64,000 nucleotides of DNA from Ideonella_A intermedia_A (GCA_943370175.1 CALRPU020000004.1:1-64000), one strand, 5' to 3'. Positions 28,106 to 37,012 are shown, counted from the stretch's first letter. The notes: a model not told the origin generated them from the sequence alone. Program-made: numbers and translations.

Positions 28106-29161
28106 GTGAGCCGTTGGAATGCACATGCGGGCCGCTGGTGGTGGGCGTGGGCCATGGTCGCGCTGTTGGCCGCGGGCACGACCCGGGCCCAGCCTTCCGG
28201 GGCCGACGACGAGGCGCAGCGGGCGGTGCTGCAGACCAAGCTGCGCGCGCTGGCGCGGGCCCACTCGGCGGTGGTGGGTCTGCGCACGCTGGCCATCGAG
28301 GACGCCACCTCCATCAAGTCGCTGGGCGACCGCCGACGCGGGTCGGGCGTCGTGATCGACGACGACGGCCTGGTGCTGACCATTGGCTACCTGATCCTCG
28401 AGGCCGAGGATGTCGAGATCGTGCTGGACGGAGGCCGCGCCTTCCCGGCGCGGGTCGTGGCCTACGACCAGGCGAGCGGCTTCGGGCTGGTGCAATCGCT
28501 GGCCCCGCTGCCGGTGCCACCGGCCTTGCTCGGCCGCTCCGCCACGCTGGACGCCAACGAGCCCCTGATGGTGGCCAGTGGCGGCAGCGCTGGCGACCTC
28601 AGCCTGGCAAAGCTGGTGTCCAAGCGCCCGTTTTCCGGCTACTGGGAGTACCACCTCGACACCGCGCTGTTCACCGCACCGCCGCGCGCCGACTTCGCCG
28701 GTGCGGCGCTGTTCAACGCCGATGGCGAGTTGCTCGGCATCGGCTCGCTGGTGGTCAATGACGCGGCCGGGCCGGGCCAGCCCCCCAGCGTGGGCAACAT
28801 GTTCGTGCCCATCGACCTGCTCAAGCCCATCCTGGGTGAGCTGCGCACCGAAGGCGCCTCGCGGGACAGCCGCCGCGCCTGGGTCGGCCTGACCTGCATG
28901 GACCTGGCCGGCGAGGTGCGGGTGGTCAAGGTGACCGACGATGGGCCGGCGGACGCGGCCGGGCTGCAACCCGGCGACCAGATCGTCGACATCGACGGGG
29001 TGCGGGTGCTCAACCTCGAGGGCTTTTACAAGGCCCTGTGGTCGGGCGGGCCCGCCAACCGGGAAGTGACGCTGAACATCAGCCGCACAGGTCAGATGCA
29101 AGCGGTCAAGGTGCAGGCCACCGACCGCGCGAACGCGCTGCGCAAGTCGCGCGGCATCTGA
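28106..29161 (+). CDS. HtrA/DegP-like (S1C) PDZ protein lacking the catalytic triad
   Basis: Exported trypsin-fold plus PDZ protein that appears catalytically dead. A signal peptide (AWAMVALLAAGTTRAQ) precedes an S1C-like domain (about 50-245). GSGVVIDDDGLVLT matches the HtrA strand, but the usual N-H-V with the catalytic His is replaced by IGYLIL (about 93-98). The G-N-S-G-G-P-L serine loop is replaced by DFAGAALFNADG (about 196-207). The Asp strand reads AYDQASGFGLVQ. A PDZ domain follows (about 255-335; ADAAGLQPGDQIVDIDGVRV). The start is a GTG preceded by CAGGAG at six bases; no upstream ATG is as well placed. It may bind peptides, scaffold, or regulate a protease such as the neighbouring rhomboid. 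Confidence 0.85.
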   Translation: MSRWNAHAGRWWWAWAMVALLAAGTTRAQPSGADDEAQRAVLQTKLRALARAHSAVVGLRTLAIEDATSIKSLGDRRRGSGVVIDDDGLVLTIGYLILEAEDVEIVLDGGRAFPARVVAYDQASGFGLVQSLAPLPVPPALLGRSATLDANEPLMVASGGSAGDLSLAKLVSKRPFSGYWEYHLDTALFTAPPRADFAGAALFNADGELLGIGSLVVNDAAGPGQPPSVGNMFVPIDLLKPILGELRTEGASRDSRRAWVGLTCMDLAGEVRVVKVTDDGPADAAGLQPGDQIVDIDGVRVLNLEGFYKALWSGGPANREVTLNISRTGQMQAVKVQATDRANALRKSRGI

Positions 29162-29192
29162 AGGCCGACGCCGCGGCCGGGCGCGCGGCGGC

Positions 29193-30083
29193 CTAGAGAC
29201 CGTCCCGCACGTGCGGGTGGCGCAGCCGCAACCCCAGCTCGACCTTCATGCGGGTGTTGTCGAGCCGACGCGATTCGCCCATGAAGCTCAGCACCATCGG
29301 CGACAGCAAGCCCGCCGCCGCCTCACGGCGCACGCGCGGCGGCCGGGGCAGGCCGCACAGGTCGGCCGCCAGGTCCAGGTAGTCGCCCATGCGCAGTTCG
29401 GTGTCGTCGCTGACGTGCACCGCGCGCTGGGGCAAGGCCCGCCACAGCGCCAGCACACAGGCCTGGGCCAGGTCGTCGGCGTGGATGTGGTTGGTGTAAA
29501 CGTCGTCGTCGGCGTGCAGCACGGGCGTGCCGCGGGCCAGGCGCTCGCGCGGGTGGCCGCCCTCGCGGTCGCGGGCGTAGATGCCCGGGATGCGCAGCAG
29601 CGCCACCCGAACGCCGTGCACCCGCCCATGGCGGCGCAGGCGCTGTTCGGCATCGACGCGGCGGCGGGCGCGGTCGGTGCTGGGCGCCACGGTGCGGGTT
29701 TCGTCGAAGCGGGCGCCCTGGGCGTCGCCGTAGACGCCGCTGGTGCTGCCGTACACGATGCACCGCGTGCGACCGCTGCGCGCAAGCGCCGCCAGCAGGT
29801 GCGCGGTGCGCGGGTCTGTGGCGCCGTGCAGCGGCGGCGGCGCCAGGTGCAGCACGGCGTCGGCCAGACCGGCCAGTCGCCCGAGGCTGCGGGGATCGTC
29901 GAGGTTGCCCACCAGCGGCACGGCGCCGGCCGCGCGCAAAGCGGGCGCCCGCGCCGGGCTGGACGTGAGCGCCAGCACGCGGCAGCGGCCCCGCAGCAGG
30001 CGCAGGGCGCGCAATCCGACGTCGCCGCAACCGACGATCAGCACCACGGGACGATGGGGACGAAGCGAACAGGACTGGGGCAT
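29193..30083 (-). CDS. NAD(P)-dependent epimerase/dehydratase-like (extended SDR) protein
   Basis: A 296-residue Rossmann-fold protein with an N-terminal nucleotide-binding motif (VVLIVGCGDVGLRALRLL, a G-x-G-x-x-G variant) and blocks DAVLHLAPPPLHGATD, IVYGSTSGVYGD and LLRIPGIYA. The catalytic YxxxK of classical SDRs is not obvious: the corresponding region reads TDRARRRVDAEQRLRRHG. It may be an atypical member with a reductase or regulatory role. The ATG at 30083 gives the correct Rossmann start. It is divergent from the ferredoxin reductase gene, separated by 275 bp in which no gene is seen. Confidence 0.82.
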   Translation of the reverse strand: MPQSCSLRPHRPVVLIVGCGDVGLRALRLLRGRCRVLALTSSPARAPALRAAGAVPLVGNLDDPRSLGRLAGLADAVLHLAPPPLHGATDPRTAHLLAALARSGRTRCIVYGSTSGVYGDAQGARFDETRTVAPSTDRARRRVDAEQRLRRHGRVHGVRVALLRIPGIYARDREGGHPRERLARGTPVLHADDDVYTNHIHADDLAQACVLALWRALPQRAVHVSDDTELRMGDYLDLAADLCGLPRPPRVRREAAAGLLSPMVLSFMGESRRLDNTRMKVELGLRLRHPHVRDGL

Positions 30084-30358
30084 GGGGCTTCGGAAAAATG
30101 CAAGGACAGCAAGGAGGACACGCAGGACCGGGCGCCGCAGGCGGCACGGTGAATGGCGCGCCACCCGGTGGGCCCGGTCCGGGTCGACCGATGGGCACGC
30201 CGCCCTCCGAGGCCTGACCCAGAAGCCTGACGGACCAACGGCCGCGCCCGAGCGGGCAGAATCCGCGCCCAGTGTAGGCAGCCCGCGCCCCTCGCGCCGG
30301 GTCGGGGCGGTCTCGATGGCGGGCCGCCCGGGTCCGCGCACCCACCACAAGGTTTTCG

Positions 30359-31411
30359 ATGAGTTTCACCGTCACCGTCCAACCCAGCGGCCGCAGCTTC
30401 CAGGTCGACCGCGACGAGGCCGTGCTGCTGGCCGCCATCCGCCAGGGCGTCGGTCTGCCCTATGGCTGCAAGGATGGCGCCTGCGGCTCTTGCAAGTGCC
30501 GGCTCGTCGAAGGTCAGGTCGTCCACGGCGTGCACCAGAGCCGCGCGCTGAGCGCCACCGACGAGGAGGCCGGCTGGATGCTGAGCTGCCGCGCCACCCC
30601 GCAGACCGACCTGGTCATCGAGGCCCGCACCGTGGCCGGCCTGGGCGAATTCCCGCCCCGCAAGATGCCGGCGCGGGTCAGCGCGCTGGAGCGCCCGGCG
30701 CCCGACGTCGCCGTGGTGCGCCTGCAGCTGCCCGCCAACGACAGCTTTCGCTACCGCGCGGGCCAGTTCATGGAGTTCATCCTGCCCACCGGGGAGCGGC
30801 GCAGCTACTCCATGGCCAACGCCAGCCACCGGCAACGCGAGGTGCTGGCCATCGACCAACCCGGCATCGAGCTGCACATCCGCCACATGCCCGGCGGCCT
30901 GTTCACCGACCAGGTCTTCAGCAGCTTGAAGGAACGCGACATCCTGCGCATCGAGGGCCCGTTCGGCAGCTTCTTCGTGCGCGAGGACTCGACCCGGCCG
31001 ATGGTGCTGCTGGCCAGCGGCACGGGCTTTGCCCCCATCAAGGCCATCATCGAACACCTGGAGCACCTGGGCAGCACCCGACCCGCCACGCTGTACTGGG
31101 GCGCCCGCGCGCGCGCCGACCTGTACCTGCACGACTGGGCCGAGGCGGCACAGGCGCGGCTGCCGTGGCTGCGTTATGTGCCCGTGTTGTCCGACGCGCG
31201 GGCGGAAGACGCCTGGACCGGACGCACCGGCTTCGTCCACCACGCGGTCATGGCCGACTTGCCCAACCTCAGCGCCCACGAGGTTTACGCCTGCGGCGCC
31301 CCGGTGATGGTGGACGCGGCCCAGCGCGACTTCACCCAAGCTTGCCAATTGCGCGAGGACGCGTTCTACGCCGACGCCTTCACGTCGCAGGCCGATGTGC
31401 AATCGAACTGA
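30359..31411 (+). CDS. 2Fe-2S/FAD reductase (CDP-6-deoxy-delta-3,4-glucoseen reductase family)
   Basis: Cytoplasmic NAD(P)H:acceptor electron-transfer protein. Residues 1-90 are a plant-type ferredoxin with cluster ligands in GCKDGACGSCKCRL and a later LSCRA. Residues 100-190 form the FAD-binding barrel (RSYSMANAS is the R-x-Y-S motif), and residues 200-345 the NAD-binding domain (PMVLLASGTGFAPIKAIIEH, VYACGAPVMVDAAQ). Length 350 is typical of this oxidoreductase family, often annotated as CDP-glucoseen reductase in this lineage although the deoxysugar pathway is absent here. The electron acceptor is unknown; a Rieske oxygenase sits about 21 kb away but a partnership is speculation. Confidence 0.9.
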   Translation: MSFTVTVQPSGRSFQVDRDEAVLLAAIRQGVGLPYGCKDGACGSCKCRLVEGQVVHGVHQSRALSATDEEAGWMLSCRATPQTDLVIEARTVAGLGEFPPRKMPARVSALERPAPDVAVVRLQLPANDSFRYRAGQFMEFILPTGERRSYSMANASHRQREVLAIDQPGIELHIRHMPGGLFTDQVFSSLKERDILRIEGPFGSFFVREDSTRPMVLLASGTGFAPIKAIIEHLEHLGSTRPATLYWGARARADLYLHDWAEAAQARLPWLRYVPVLSDARAEDAWTGRTGFVHHAVMADLPNLSAHEVYACGAPVMVDAAQRDFTQACQLREDAFYADAFTSQADVQSN

Positions 31412-31579
31412 ACCGGCCCCAGACGACACCAAGCCAGACCGCGCAGGCGTCCGCCGACCGGCCATCGACCGTGCCCAGGTCGCCGCCGATGAAAGAATCG
31501 TTCGCCCCGCGCGACACAGCCCCATCGCGGCAAGCCCGACCTCACGGCCACCTTGCCGCCCCACCGCAAGGAGCAATGC

Positions 31580-32056
31580 ATGACCCGTCGACAATGGATG
31601 AGCTTGATGTCCGCCCTGGGCCTGGGCAGTGCCGGCCTGGCCCAGGCCGCGCCGGAGGCCCGCGGCAAGCTGGTGCGCAGCGACGCCGAATGGAAGAAGC
31701 TGCTGAGCCCCGCCGCCTACCAGGTGCTGCGCAAGGAAGGCACCGAGCGGCCGTTCACCAGCCCGCTGAACGACGAGAAGCGCCCGGGCCGCTTTCATTG
31801 CGCCGCCTGCCAGCACCCGCTGTTCACCACCGACATGAAGTTCGACAGCGGCACGGGTTGGCCCAGCTTCTTCACCACCTTGCCCGGCGCCTTCGAGACC
31901 AGCACCGACTTCAAGCTGGTCTACCCGCGCACCGAGTACCACTGCGCCAACTGCGGCGGGCACCATGGCCACGTTTTCAACGACGGCCCGGCGCCCACCG
32001 GCAAGCGCTATTGCAACAACGGGGTGGCGCTGAGCTTCACCCCGGCCAATGGCTGA
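31580..32056 (+). CDS. msrB: Peptide methionine-R-sulfoxide reductase, exported
   Basis: Reduces methionine-R-sulfoxide in oxidised proteins. The 158-residue product has a signal peptide (MTRRQWMSLMSALGLGSAGLAQA; the RRQWM resembles a Tat motif). Zinc is bound by HCAAC (Cys74, Cys77) and HCANC (Cys122, Cys125). The catalytic Cys145 lies in KRYCNNGVALSF; SGTGWPSFF and YPRTEYHC are family blocks. No obvious recycling Cys outside the zinc site is present, so a separate electron donor is needed. AAGGAG lies six bases before the ATG. The stop overlaps the msrA start by eight bases. Confidence 0.93.
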   Translation: MTRRQWMSLMSALGLGSAGLAQAAPEARGKLVRSDAEWKKLLSPAAYQVLRKEGTERPFTSPLNDEKRPGRFHCAACQHPLFTTDMKFDSGTGWPSFFTTLPGAFETSTDFKLVYPRTEYHCANCGGHHGHVFNDGPAPTGKRYCNNGVALSFTPANG

Positions 32057-32753
32057 GCCCACGATGAGCGCCCCGCAACAAGGCCGTCGCCTCGCCTGGG
32101 TCCTGGCCGGCCTGCTGAGCGCCCTGGCGCTGAGCAGCTGGTCCTTGCGCGCCCAGACCTCCGCCCCCGCCGACGGGCCACGCAGCGCGCCCGCCGCCGC
32201 CGCGCCCCTGCCCCCGGGCACCGCACGGGCCATCGTGGCGGGCGGCTGCTTCTGGTGCGTGGAGTCCGACTTCGACAAGCTCGACGGCGTGATTTCCACC
32301 ACCTCGGGCTACCTCAACGGCACGGTGCCGAACCCGACCTACGAGCAGGTTTCCAGCAAGCGCACCGGCCACGTTGAAGCCGTCGAAGTGATCTACGACA
32401 CCCGCAAGCTGAGCTACGACCGGCTGCTGGCCCATTTCTGGCGCACCATCGACCCGACCACCCTGGACCGCCAGTTCTGTGACGTGGGTTCGCCCTACCG
32501 CACCGGCATTTACCCAGTGGATGCGGCGCAGATGACCGCGGCGCGGTCGTCGAAGGCCGAGGTGGAAAAGACCAAGCCCTTCCCCGAGCCCATCGTCACC
32601 GAAATCGTGATGGCCGGCACCTTCTACCCGGCCGAGGGCTACCACCAGGACTACTACAAGAAGAACCCGGTTCGCTACCAGTACTACCGCAGTTCGTGCG
32701 GCCGGGACGCGCGCCTGAAAGCCCTGTGGGGCGCCCAGGCGGTGGCTCACTGA
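32049..32753 (+). CDS. msrA: Peptide methionine-S-sulfoxide reductase, exported
   Basis: Reduces methionine-S-sulfoxide; partner of MsrB. N-terminal membrane or signal segment (RLAWVLAGLLSALALSSWSL) followed by a Pro/Ala linker, then the MsrA core: AGGCFWCVESDF with catalytic Cys67, GYLNGTVPNPTYEQV, GHVEAVEVIYD, FWRTIDPTTLDRQFCDVGS, FYPAEGYHQDYYKKNP. A C-terminal Cys in YRSSCGRD can serve as resolving Cys. The ATG at 32049 overlaps msrB; a second ATG at 32064 is equally possible and gives the same signal. Together with msrB it forms a periplasmic protein-repair unit. Its 3' end overlaps the convergent small gene by seven bases. Confidence 0.93.
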   Translation: MAEPTMSAPQQGRRLAWVLAGLLSALALSSWSLRAQTSAPADGPRSAPAAAAPLPPGTARAIVAGGCFWCVESDFDKLDGVISTTSGYLNGTVPNPTYEQVSSKRTGHVEAVEVIYDTRKLSYDRLLAHFWRTIDPTTLDRQFCDVGSPYRTGIYPVDAAQMTAARSSKAEVEKTKPFPEPIVTEIVMAGTFYPAEGYHQDYYKKNPVRYQYYRSSCGRDARLKALWGAQAVAH

Positions 32754-33058
32754 GTGCCGGTGGGCGGCTTGGCGGCGCGCTGGCGCGCCAGGCCGCGCGG
32801 TTCGTTGTTGAACCACAGCCACTGCGGGTCGGTGCCGCCCGCGCGCAGCACCCATTGGTTGAACTGCAGTTTGGCCACGACGGCCACGAGGGCCACCGCG
32901 CCCAGCGCCGCGCCCGCGCCGACGCACCACAGCAGCCATTCGAGCGTCGACAGGTGGGGCGCCAGGCTGCGCCCGGCCACCGCGAAAATGCCCAGCAGGC
33001 CCACGGCCGCGAGGCCGATGCGCGCGGGCAAGCTGCCAAACCAAGGCGGGACGTTCAT
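32747..33058 (-). CDS. Small membrane protein with two transmembrane segments
   Basis: A 103-residue protein of unknown function. Two hydrophobic helices (IGLAAVGLLGIFAVAGRSLA, about 14-33, and LLWCVGAGAALGAVALVAVV, about 42-61) are followed by a polar, basic tail with WLWFNNEPRG. No family is recognised. The start ATG at 33058 has a GATCTCC/GGAGATC-like ribosome site upstream on the coding strand. It lies 16 bp after a VOC-family gene on the same strand and ends inside the last codons of msrA on the other strand. Confidence 0.7.
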   Translation of the reverse strand: MNVPPWFGSLPARIGLAAVGLLGIFAVAGRSLAPHLSTLEWLLWCVGAGAALGAVALVAVVAKLQFNQWVLRAGGTDPQWLWFNNEPRGLARQRAAKPPTGTQ

Positions 33059-33074
33059 GGGATCTCCTTGACGT

Positions 33075-33476
33075 TCAGCGGGCGAAACCGCGGCGCGCGG
33101 CGCGCAATTGCACGATGTTGCCTTCCGGGTCGGCCACGTGGCGAAGGTCGCCACCCGGGCTGTGCCACACCGGCCCGACCACCACGCCGCCCAGGGCTTC
33201 GGCCTGGCTTGCGGCCCGGTCCAGGTCGTCGACGGTGAAGAAGGGTTTGAAGGCCTGGTCCTCCCGCAGGGCCGGCGGCGCGGTGACGACCACCTGCGCG
33301 GCGATGAGCGGCGGAATGGCGTGCACCAGCACTTGCGCGTCAGCGGCCTGCAGGAGATGGTGGTCGGCGTCGGCGTGCACCACGGTGGCCCCCAGCAAGC
33401 GCGCGTAGAACGCCGACATCGCGTCCAGCGACTTGGCATAGACCACCAGGCCGGCGCGGTCGGGCCCGTTCGTCAT
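33075..33476 (-). CDS. VOC-family (glyoxalase-like) protein
   Basis: A 133-residue single VOC protein: LVVYAKSLDAMSAFYARLLG starts the first beta-alpha-beta unit, PFFTVDDLDRAASQAEALGG the second, and LRHVADPEGNIVQLRA the last strand pair. In the terminal strand the metal-ligand Glu of the LEF-type motif is replaced by Gln (VQL), so metal binding or function may differ. ATG 33476 is chosen because the family similarity starts right after it. Probably co-transcribed with the small membrane protein 16 bp downstream. Substrate unknown. Confidence 0.8.
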   Translation of the reverse strand: MTNGPDRAGLVVYAKSLDAMSAFYARLLGATVVHADADHHLLQAADAQVLVHAIPPLIAAQVVVTAPPALREDQAFKPFFTVDDLDRAASQAEALGGVVVGPVWHSPGGDLRHVADPEGNIVQLRAARRGFAR

Positions 33477-33803
33477 CGGCCGGGCCTCGGCGGCGTCACG
33501 GACGTCCACGAGGGCTGCGAGCGCACCCACAAGCCCGCGCACCGGCCGCGCCCTTTCGCGCGGGCCAGGCTTTGGGCCCATCGTCCGGCAGGGCGTTTGG
33601 CGGGCTTCGGTGGCGACAACACCATGAGGACGATAGGCCTTGCCGAGCGCTGCCGCAACCCTCAACGCGATGACGCTGACGCGTCTGGAACGCACTGCCC
33701 TGCCCCTGGCTGCGGTGTGCCAGCACCGGCGCCGGTGTTGGGGCCGATGCCGATGCGTCCATGCCGCCGCCGGCTCGCGCGCCGCCCTGTCGGTCGGGCG
33801 TCG
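33477..33803. other. Intergenic region without recognised gene
   Basis: 327 bp between the VOC gene and the end of the permease gene. No convincing small gene or promoter was found. A perfect 14-bp palindrome, CACCGGCGCCGGTG, lies at 33724-33737, without a T-run; it might be a weak transcript end. Confidence 0.5.
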
Positions 33804-35339
33804 TCAGTGGGCCTCGGCCACCTTCGCCGCGGCCACCGCGGCGGCGGTGTCGCCCTTGCCGCCGTTGAAATACAGGTTCAGCAACACGGCGGACAAGGCG
33901 GTCAGCAGGATGCCCGACTCGAGCAGCGGGTGCAGCGCGTGCGGCATTTGCTGCGACCAGCGCGGCGCCACCAGCGGGATCATGCCGGCGCCAATCGAGA
34001 TGGCGACGATGTAGAGGTTGTGGCGGTTGCCCTTGAAGTCGACGTTGGCCAGGATGCGGATGCCGGTGGCGGCCACCATGCCGAACATCACCAGGCCGGC
34101 CCCGCCGAGCACGAACTGCGGCACCGACTCAACCAGCGCCGCCATCTTCGGCAACAGCCCCAGCACGACCATGATGGCGCCGGCGGCCACGCACACCCAG
34201 CGGCTGCGCACGCCGGTCACGCCCACCAGGCCGACGTTCTGTGAAAAGCTGGTGTACGGAAAGGTGTTGAACAGGCCACCGATCACCGTGCCCAGGCCGT
34301 CGGTGCGCAGGCCGGCGGTGAGCTCCGCGGGGCTGATGGGCTTGCCGGTGAGGTCGGACAGCGCCAGGAACATGCCCACCGACTCGATCATCACCACCAC
34401 CATCACCAGCGTCATGGTCAACACCATCACCGGGTCGAAGGTGGGCAAGCCGAAGGCGAAGGGCGTCACCACGTCGAACCACCCGGCCTTCGCCACCTTG
34501 TCGAAATTCATCTTGCCCAAGGCGGCCGCCACCACGCAGCCGGCCACGATGCCCAGCAACACGGAGATGTTCGCCACGAAGCCACGGGTGTGGCGCGTGA
34601 TCAGCAGGATCGCGACCAGCACGAAGGCCGCCACACCCAGGTTGTCCAGCGCACCGTAGTTCGGGTTGTCCAGCATCGGGATGGGCCCGGGCAGCTTCAG
34701 CGCAGGCGCGGACGCGCCCGGCGCCGCACTGGCCGCCGCGGCCGCGGCACCGGCCTGGGCCTGGCCGACCAGCGCCACCAGCTTGGGCACGTCCACCGAC
34801 TGCGCCATCGGCGCCGGCCCGCCCATGGCCCAGCCGATGCCCACGCGCATCAGGCTGATGCCGATGATGGCGATGATGGTGCCGGTGACCACCGGGGGGA
34901 AAAAGCGCAGCAAGCGCCCCATCAAGGGCGCGATGAGCACCGACAGCACGCCCGCGCCGATGATCGCGCCGAAGATGGCCCGGGCGCCGTCGGGCCCGGG
35001 CTGCGCGTTGGCCATGGCCACCATCGGCCCGACCGCGGCGAAGGTCACGCCCATCATCACGGGCAGGCGGATGCCGATTGAGCGGGTGACGCCCAGCGCC
35101 TGGATCAAGGTGACGATGCCGCAGCAGAACAGGTCCGCCGAGATCAGCAAGGCCACCTGCTCCGGGCTGAGCTTCAAGGCCCGGCCGATGATCAGCGGCA
35201 CCGCCACGGCGCCGGCGTACATCACCAGAACATGCTGCAGGCCCAGCGGCAACAGGCGCGCCAGGGGCAGGCGCTCGTCCACCGGGTGGACCGGGCTGGC
35301 GGCGTGGGGCGTGGGCGTGGGCATCGGGGTGGCGCTCAT
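33804..35339 (-). CDS. NCS2-family xanthine/urate permease
   Basis: Nucleobase:cation symporter, predicted to import urate and/or xanthine across the inner membrane. The 511-residue protein has about 12-14 hydrophobic helices. Family motifs include LGLQHVLVMYAGAVAVPLIIG in the first helix region (Q-H), LPVMMGVTFAAVGPM, VVVMIESVGMFLALSD (with the Glu of the E-S-x-G motif) and NTFPYTSFSQNVGLVGVTGV (Q-N motif). The context (puuD immediately upstream in the same direction, then uraH and puuE) supports a urate/purine substrate. An Ala-rich loop (AQAGAAAAAASAAPGASAPA) is unusual. Follows puuD after 157 bp and may be co-transcribed from the GntR-site promoter. Confidence 0.92.
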   Translation of the reverse strand: MSATPMPTPTPHAASPVHPVDERLPLARLLPLGLQHVLVMYAGAVAVPLIIGRALKLSPEQVALLISADLFCCGIVTLIQALGVTRSIGIRLPVMMGVTFAAVGPMVAMANAQPGPDGARAIFGAIIGAGVLSVLIAPLMGRLLRFFPPVVTGTIIAIIGISLMRVGIGWAMGGPAPMAQSVDVPKLVALVGQAQAGAAAAAASAAPGASAPALKLPGPIPMLDNPNYGALDNLGVAAFVLVAILLITRHTRGFVANISVLLGIVAGCVVAAALGKMNFDKVAKAGWFDVVTPFAFGLPTFDPVMVLTMTLVMVVVMIESVGMFLALSDLTGKPISPAELTAGLRTDGLGTVIGGLFNTFPYTSFSQNVGLVGVTGVRSRWVCVAAGAIMVVLGLLPKMAALVESVPQFVLGGAGLVMFGMVAATGIRILANVDFKGNRHNLYIVAISIGAGMIPLVAPRWSQQMPHALHPLLESGILLTALSAVLLNLYFNGGKGDTAAAVAAAKVAEAH

Positions 35340-35496
35340 GGAGGCTCCTGCGGATCTGTCGGGCCGGGCCCGGAGGGACGAAACAGGCCTGGGCGGCGCC
35401 CTGGGGGCAGCACCGCCTCGGGCGCCGATGGCGCCGGCCTGGGTGAATGCGTTCCGCGCCCACCGCCCGGGCGGTGCCGCGGCGGGGTTCAGGGCT

Positions 35497-36699
35497 TCAG
35501 GGCAGCTTGGCGCCGGCCTGCACCCATTGGCCCAGCAGCGCGCGCTCGGCGTCGGTGATCTGGGTGGCGTTGTTCATCGGCATGGCCTTCAGCAGCACGG
35601 CCTGCTGGTAGATGCCTTGCGCGTTCTGCTGGATCAGCGCCGGGGTGTGCAGCTGCACGTTCTTGCTGACCACCTGCGCGTTGTGGCACATGGTGCAGCG
35701 CTGCTCGACGATGGTTTGCACCTGCGCAAAGCTCACCGGCGCGGCCGAGGCCGGCGCCGCGGCCATCGACGAACGCTCGGGCGCCACCACCACCGCCGTC
35801 AGCACCAGCAGGCCGACGGAAGCCAGCGCCAGCTCCCAACGCGGCGGCGCCTTGTGCTTGAGCACGAAGAACAGCCGGATGACCGCCCCGGCCAGCATCA
35901 GCAGGATCAGCACCACCCAGTTGTGTGGGTGCTGGTAGACCATGCCGTAGTGGTTGCTCAGCATGGCGATGATCACCGGCAGCGTGAAGTAGGTGTTGTG
36001 CACGCTGCGCTGCTTGGCGCGCTTGCCATGGTTGGGGTCCACCGGCTGGCCCGCGCGCATGGCGGCCACCACCTTGCGCTGGCCGGGAATGATCACCATG
36101 AAGACGTTGGCGCTCATCACCGTGGCCAGCATCGCGCCGGTCAGCAGGAAGGCCGCGCGGCCGGCAAAGAACTGGCAGGCGATCCAGGTGGCCAGGCAGG
36201 TGTAGAGAAACACCAGCACGCCCACCTTGAGGTCACCCCCCACCGACCCGTCCTTCTCGCGGCCGAAGAAGCGGCAGATCAGGTCGTAGACGATCCAGCC
36301 CAACGCCAGGTAGGCCAGCGCGCCGGCAATGGCCGCGCCGGGCGACCAGTCGAACACCCGCTTGTCGACGAGGAAGGTCGAGGCATTGAAGAAGTACAGC
36401 ACGGTCAGCAAGGCGAAGCCGCTGAGCCAGGTGGAATAGCTTTCCCAGTACGACCAGTGCAGCTTGTCCGGCAGGTTGGCCGGCGCCACCATGTATTTGT
36501 TGGAGTGGTAGAAGCCACCGCCGTGCACGGCCCAGGCCTCGCCGCCCACGCCCTTTTTCAGCAGGTCCGGGTCTTCGGGCTTGTAGAGGCTGTTGTCGAG
36601 CAGCACGAAGTGCAGCGACGCGCCAATCCAGGCGATGGCGGTGATGACGTGCAGCCAACGCAACAGCAGGTTGGCCCAGTCGAGCAGGTAGGCGTCCAT
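35497..36699 (-). CDS. puuD: Membrane-bound urate hydroxylase (PuuD) with cytochrome c domain
   Basis: Oxidises urate to 5-hydroxyisourate, passing electrons to the respiratory chain. The 400-residue protein has about eight or nine membrane helices, starting WANLLLRWLHVITAIAWIGA, with conserved HWSYWESYSTW and HNTYFTLPVIIAMLSNHYG. After a last helix (LALASVGLLVLTAVVVA) comes a periplasmic cytochrome c-type domain with heme motif CTMCH (about 336-340) and a distal Met in KAMPMNNATQ. This architecture is typical of PuuD. It is the first gene of the minus-strand unit; a TGTATACA operator lies about 190 bp upstream. Next in the pathway is UraH, encoded just upstream on the same strand. Confidence 0.95.
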   Translation of the reverse strand: MDAYLLDWANLLLRWLHVITAIAWIGASLHFVLLDNSLYKPEDPDLLKKGVGGEAWAVHGGGFYHSNKYMVAPANLPDKLHWSYWESYSTWLSGFALLTVLYFFNASTFLVDKRVFDWSPGAAIAGALAYLALGWIVYDLICRFFGREKDGSVGGDLKVGVLVFLYTCLATWIACQFFAGRAAFLLTGAMLATVMSANVFMVIIPGQRKVVAAMRAGQPVDPNHGKRAKQRSVHNTYFTLPVIIAMLSNHYGMVYQHPHNWVVLILLMLAGAVIRLFFVLKHKAPPRWELALASVGLLVLTAVVVAPERSSMAAAPASAAPVSFAQVQTIVEQRCTMCHNAQVVSKNVQLHTPALIQQNAQGIYQQAVLLKAMPMNNATQITDAERALLGQWVQAGAKLP

Positions 36700-37012
36700 C
36701 AGGACCTCGCAATGACGGTGAAAGGGGAAGCGGCCCTGGCGCGGCCTGGTCGACCGCCCGAACCGGGCACCCTCCCCTCACCACAGCGGGCTCTGTGAGG
36801 AGCAAACGTCGCAAGCCGAGGGCGGTGGCAGGCGTCCACACCGGGGTGGATGCTGCGGCCTCGGGCTCCGCGGCGACGTGACATTACTGTATACACGGGT
36901 TCGGGTTCACGGCGTCCGTAGATACCCGAAATGGGGCACTCGGGTGGCCGCAGCCGGGTCGTGGCGAACATGGGGTGCACCTTGCAACCCCTGTGCCCGA
37001 ACCGCGCCGGGT
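36700..37012. other. Leader region upstream of puuD
   Basis: 313 bp without a recognised gene between puuD and the end of uraH. It holds the TGTATACA operator at 36888-36895 and presumably the puuD promoter; no clear -35/-10 pair or terminator was found. Confidence 0.6.
36888..36895. promoter_or_regulatory. Probable GntR operator (TGTATACA), puuD side
   Basis: Perfect 8-bp palindrome TGTATACA in an AT-poor region, identical to the core of the site beside the gntR gene. FadR/FCD-type GntR regulators bind short palindromes of this kind. Its position suggests control of puuD and the permease. Confidence 0.65.

Noticed and set aside
30038..32302. Open frame of about 750 codons antisense to the ferredoxin reductase and msrB
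   Set aside because: Shadow frame; both plus-strand genes have intact catalytic motifs.
33724..33737. Palindrome CACCGGCGCCGGTG as terminator or operator
   Set aside because: GC-only palindromes of this size are expected by chance in such DNA, there is no T-run, and no gene end is within 60 bp.
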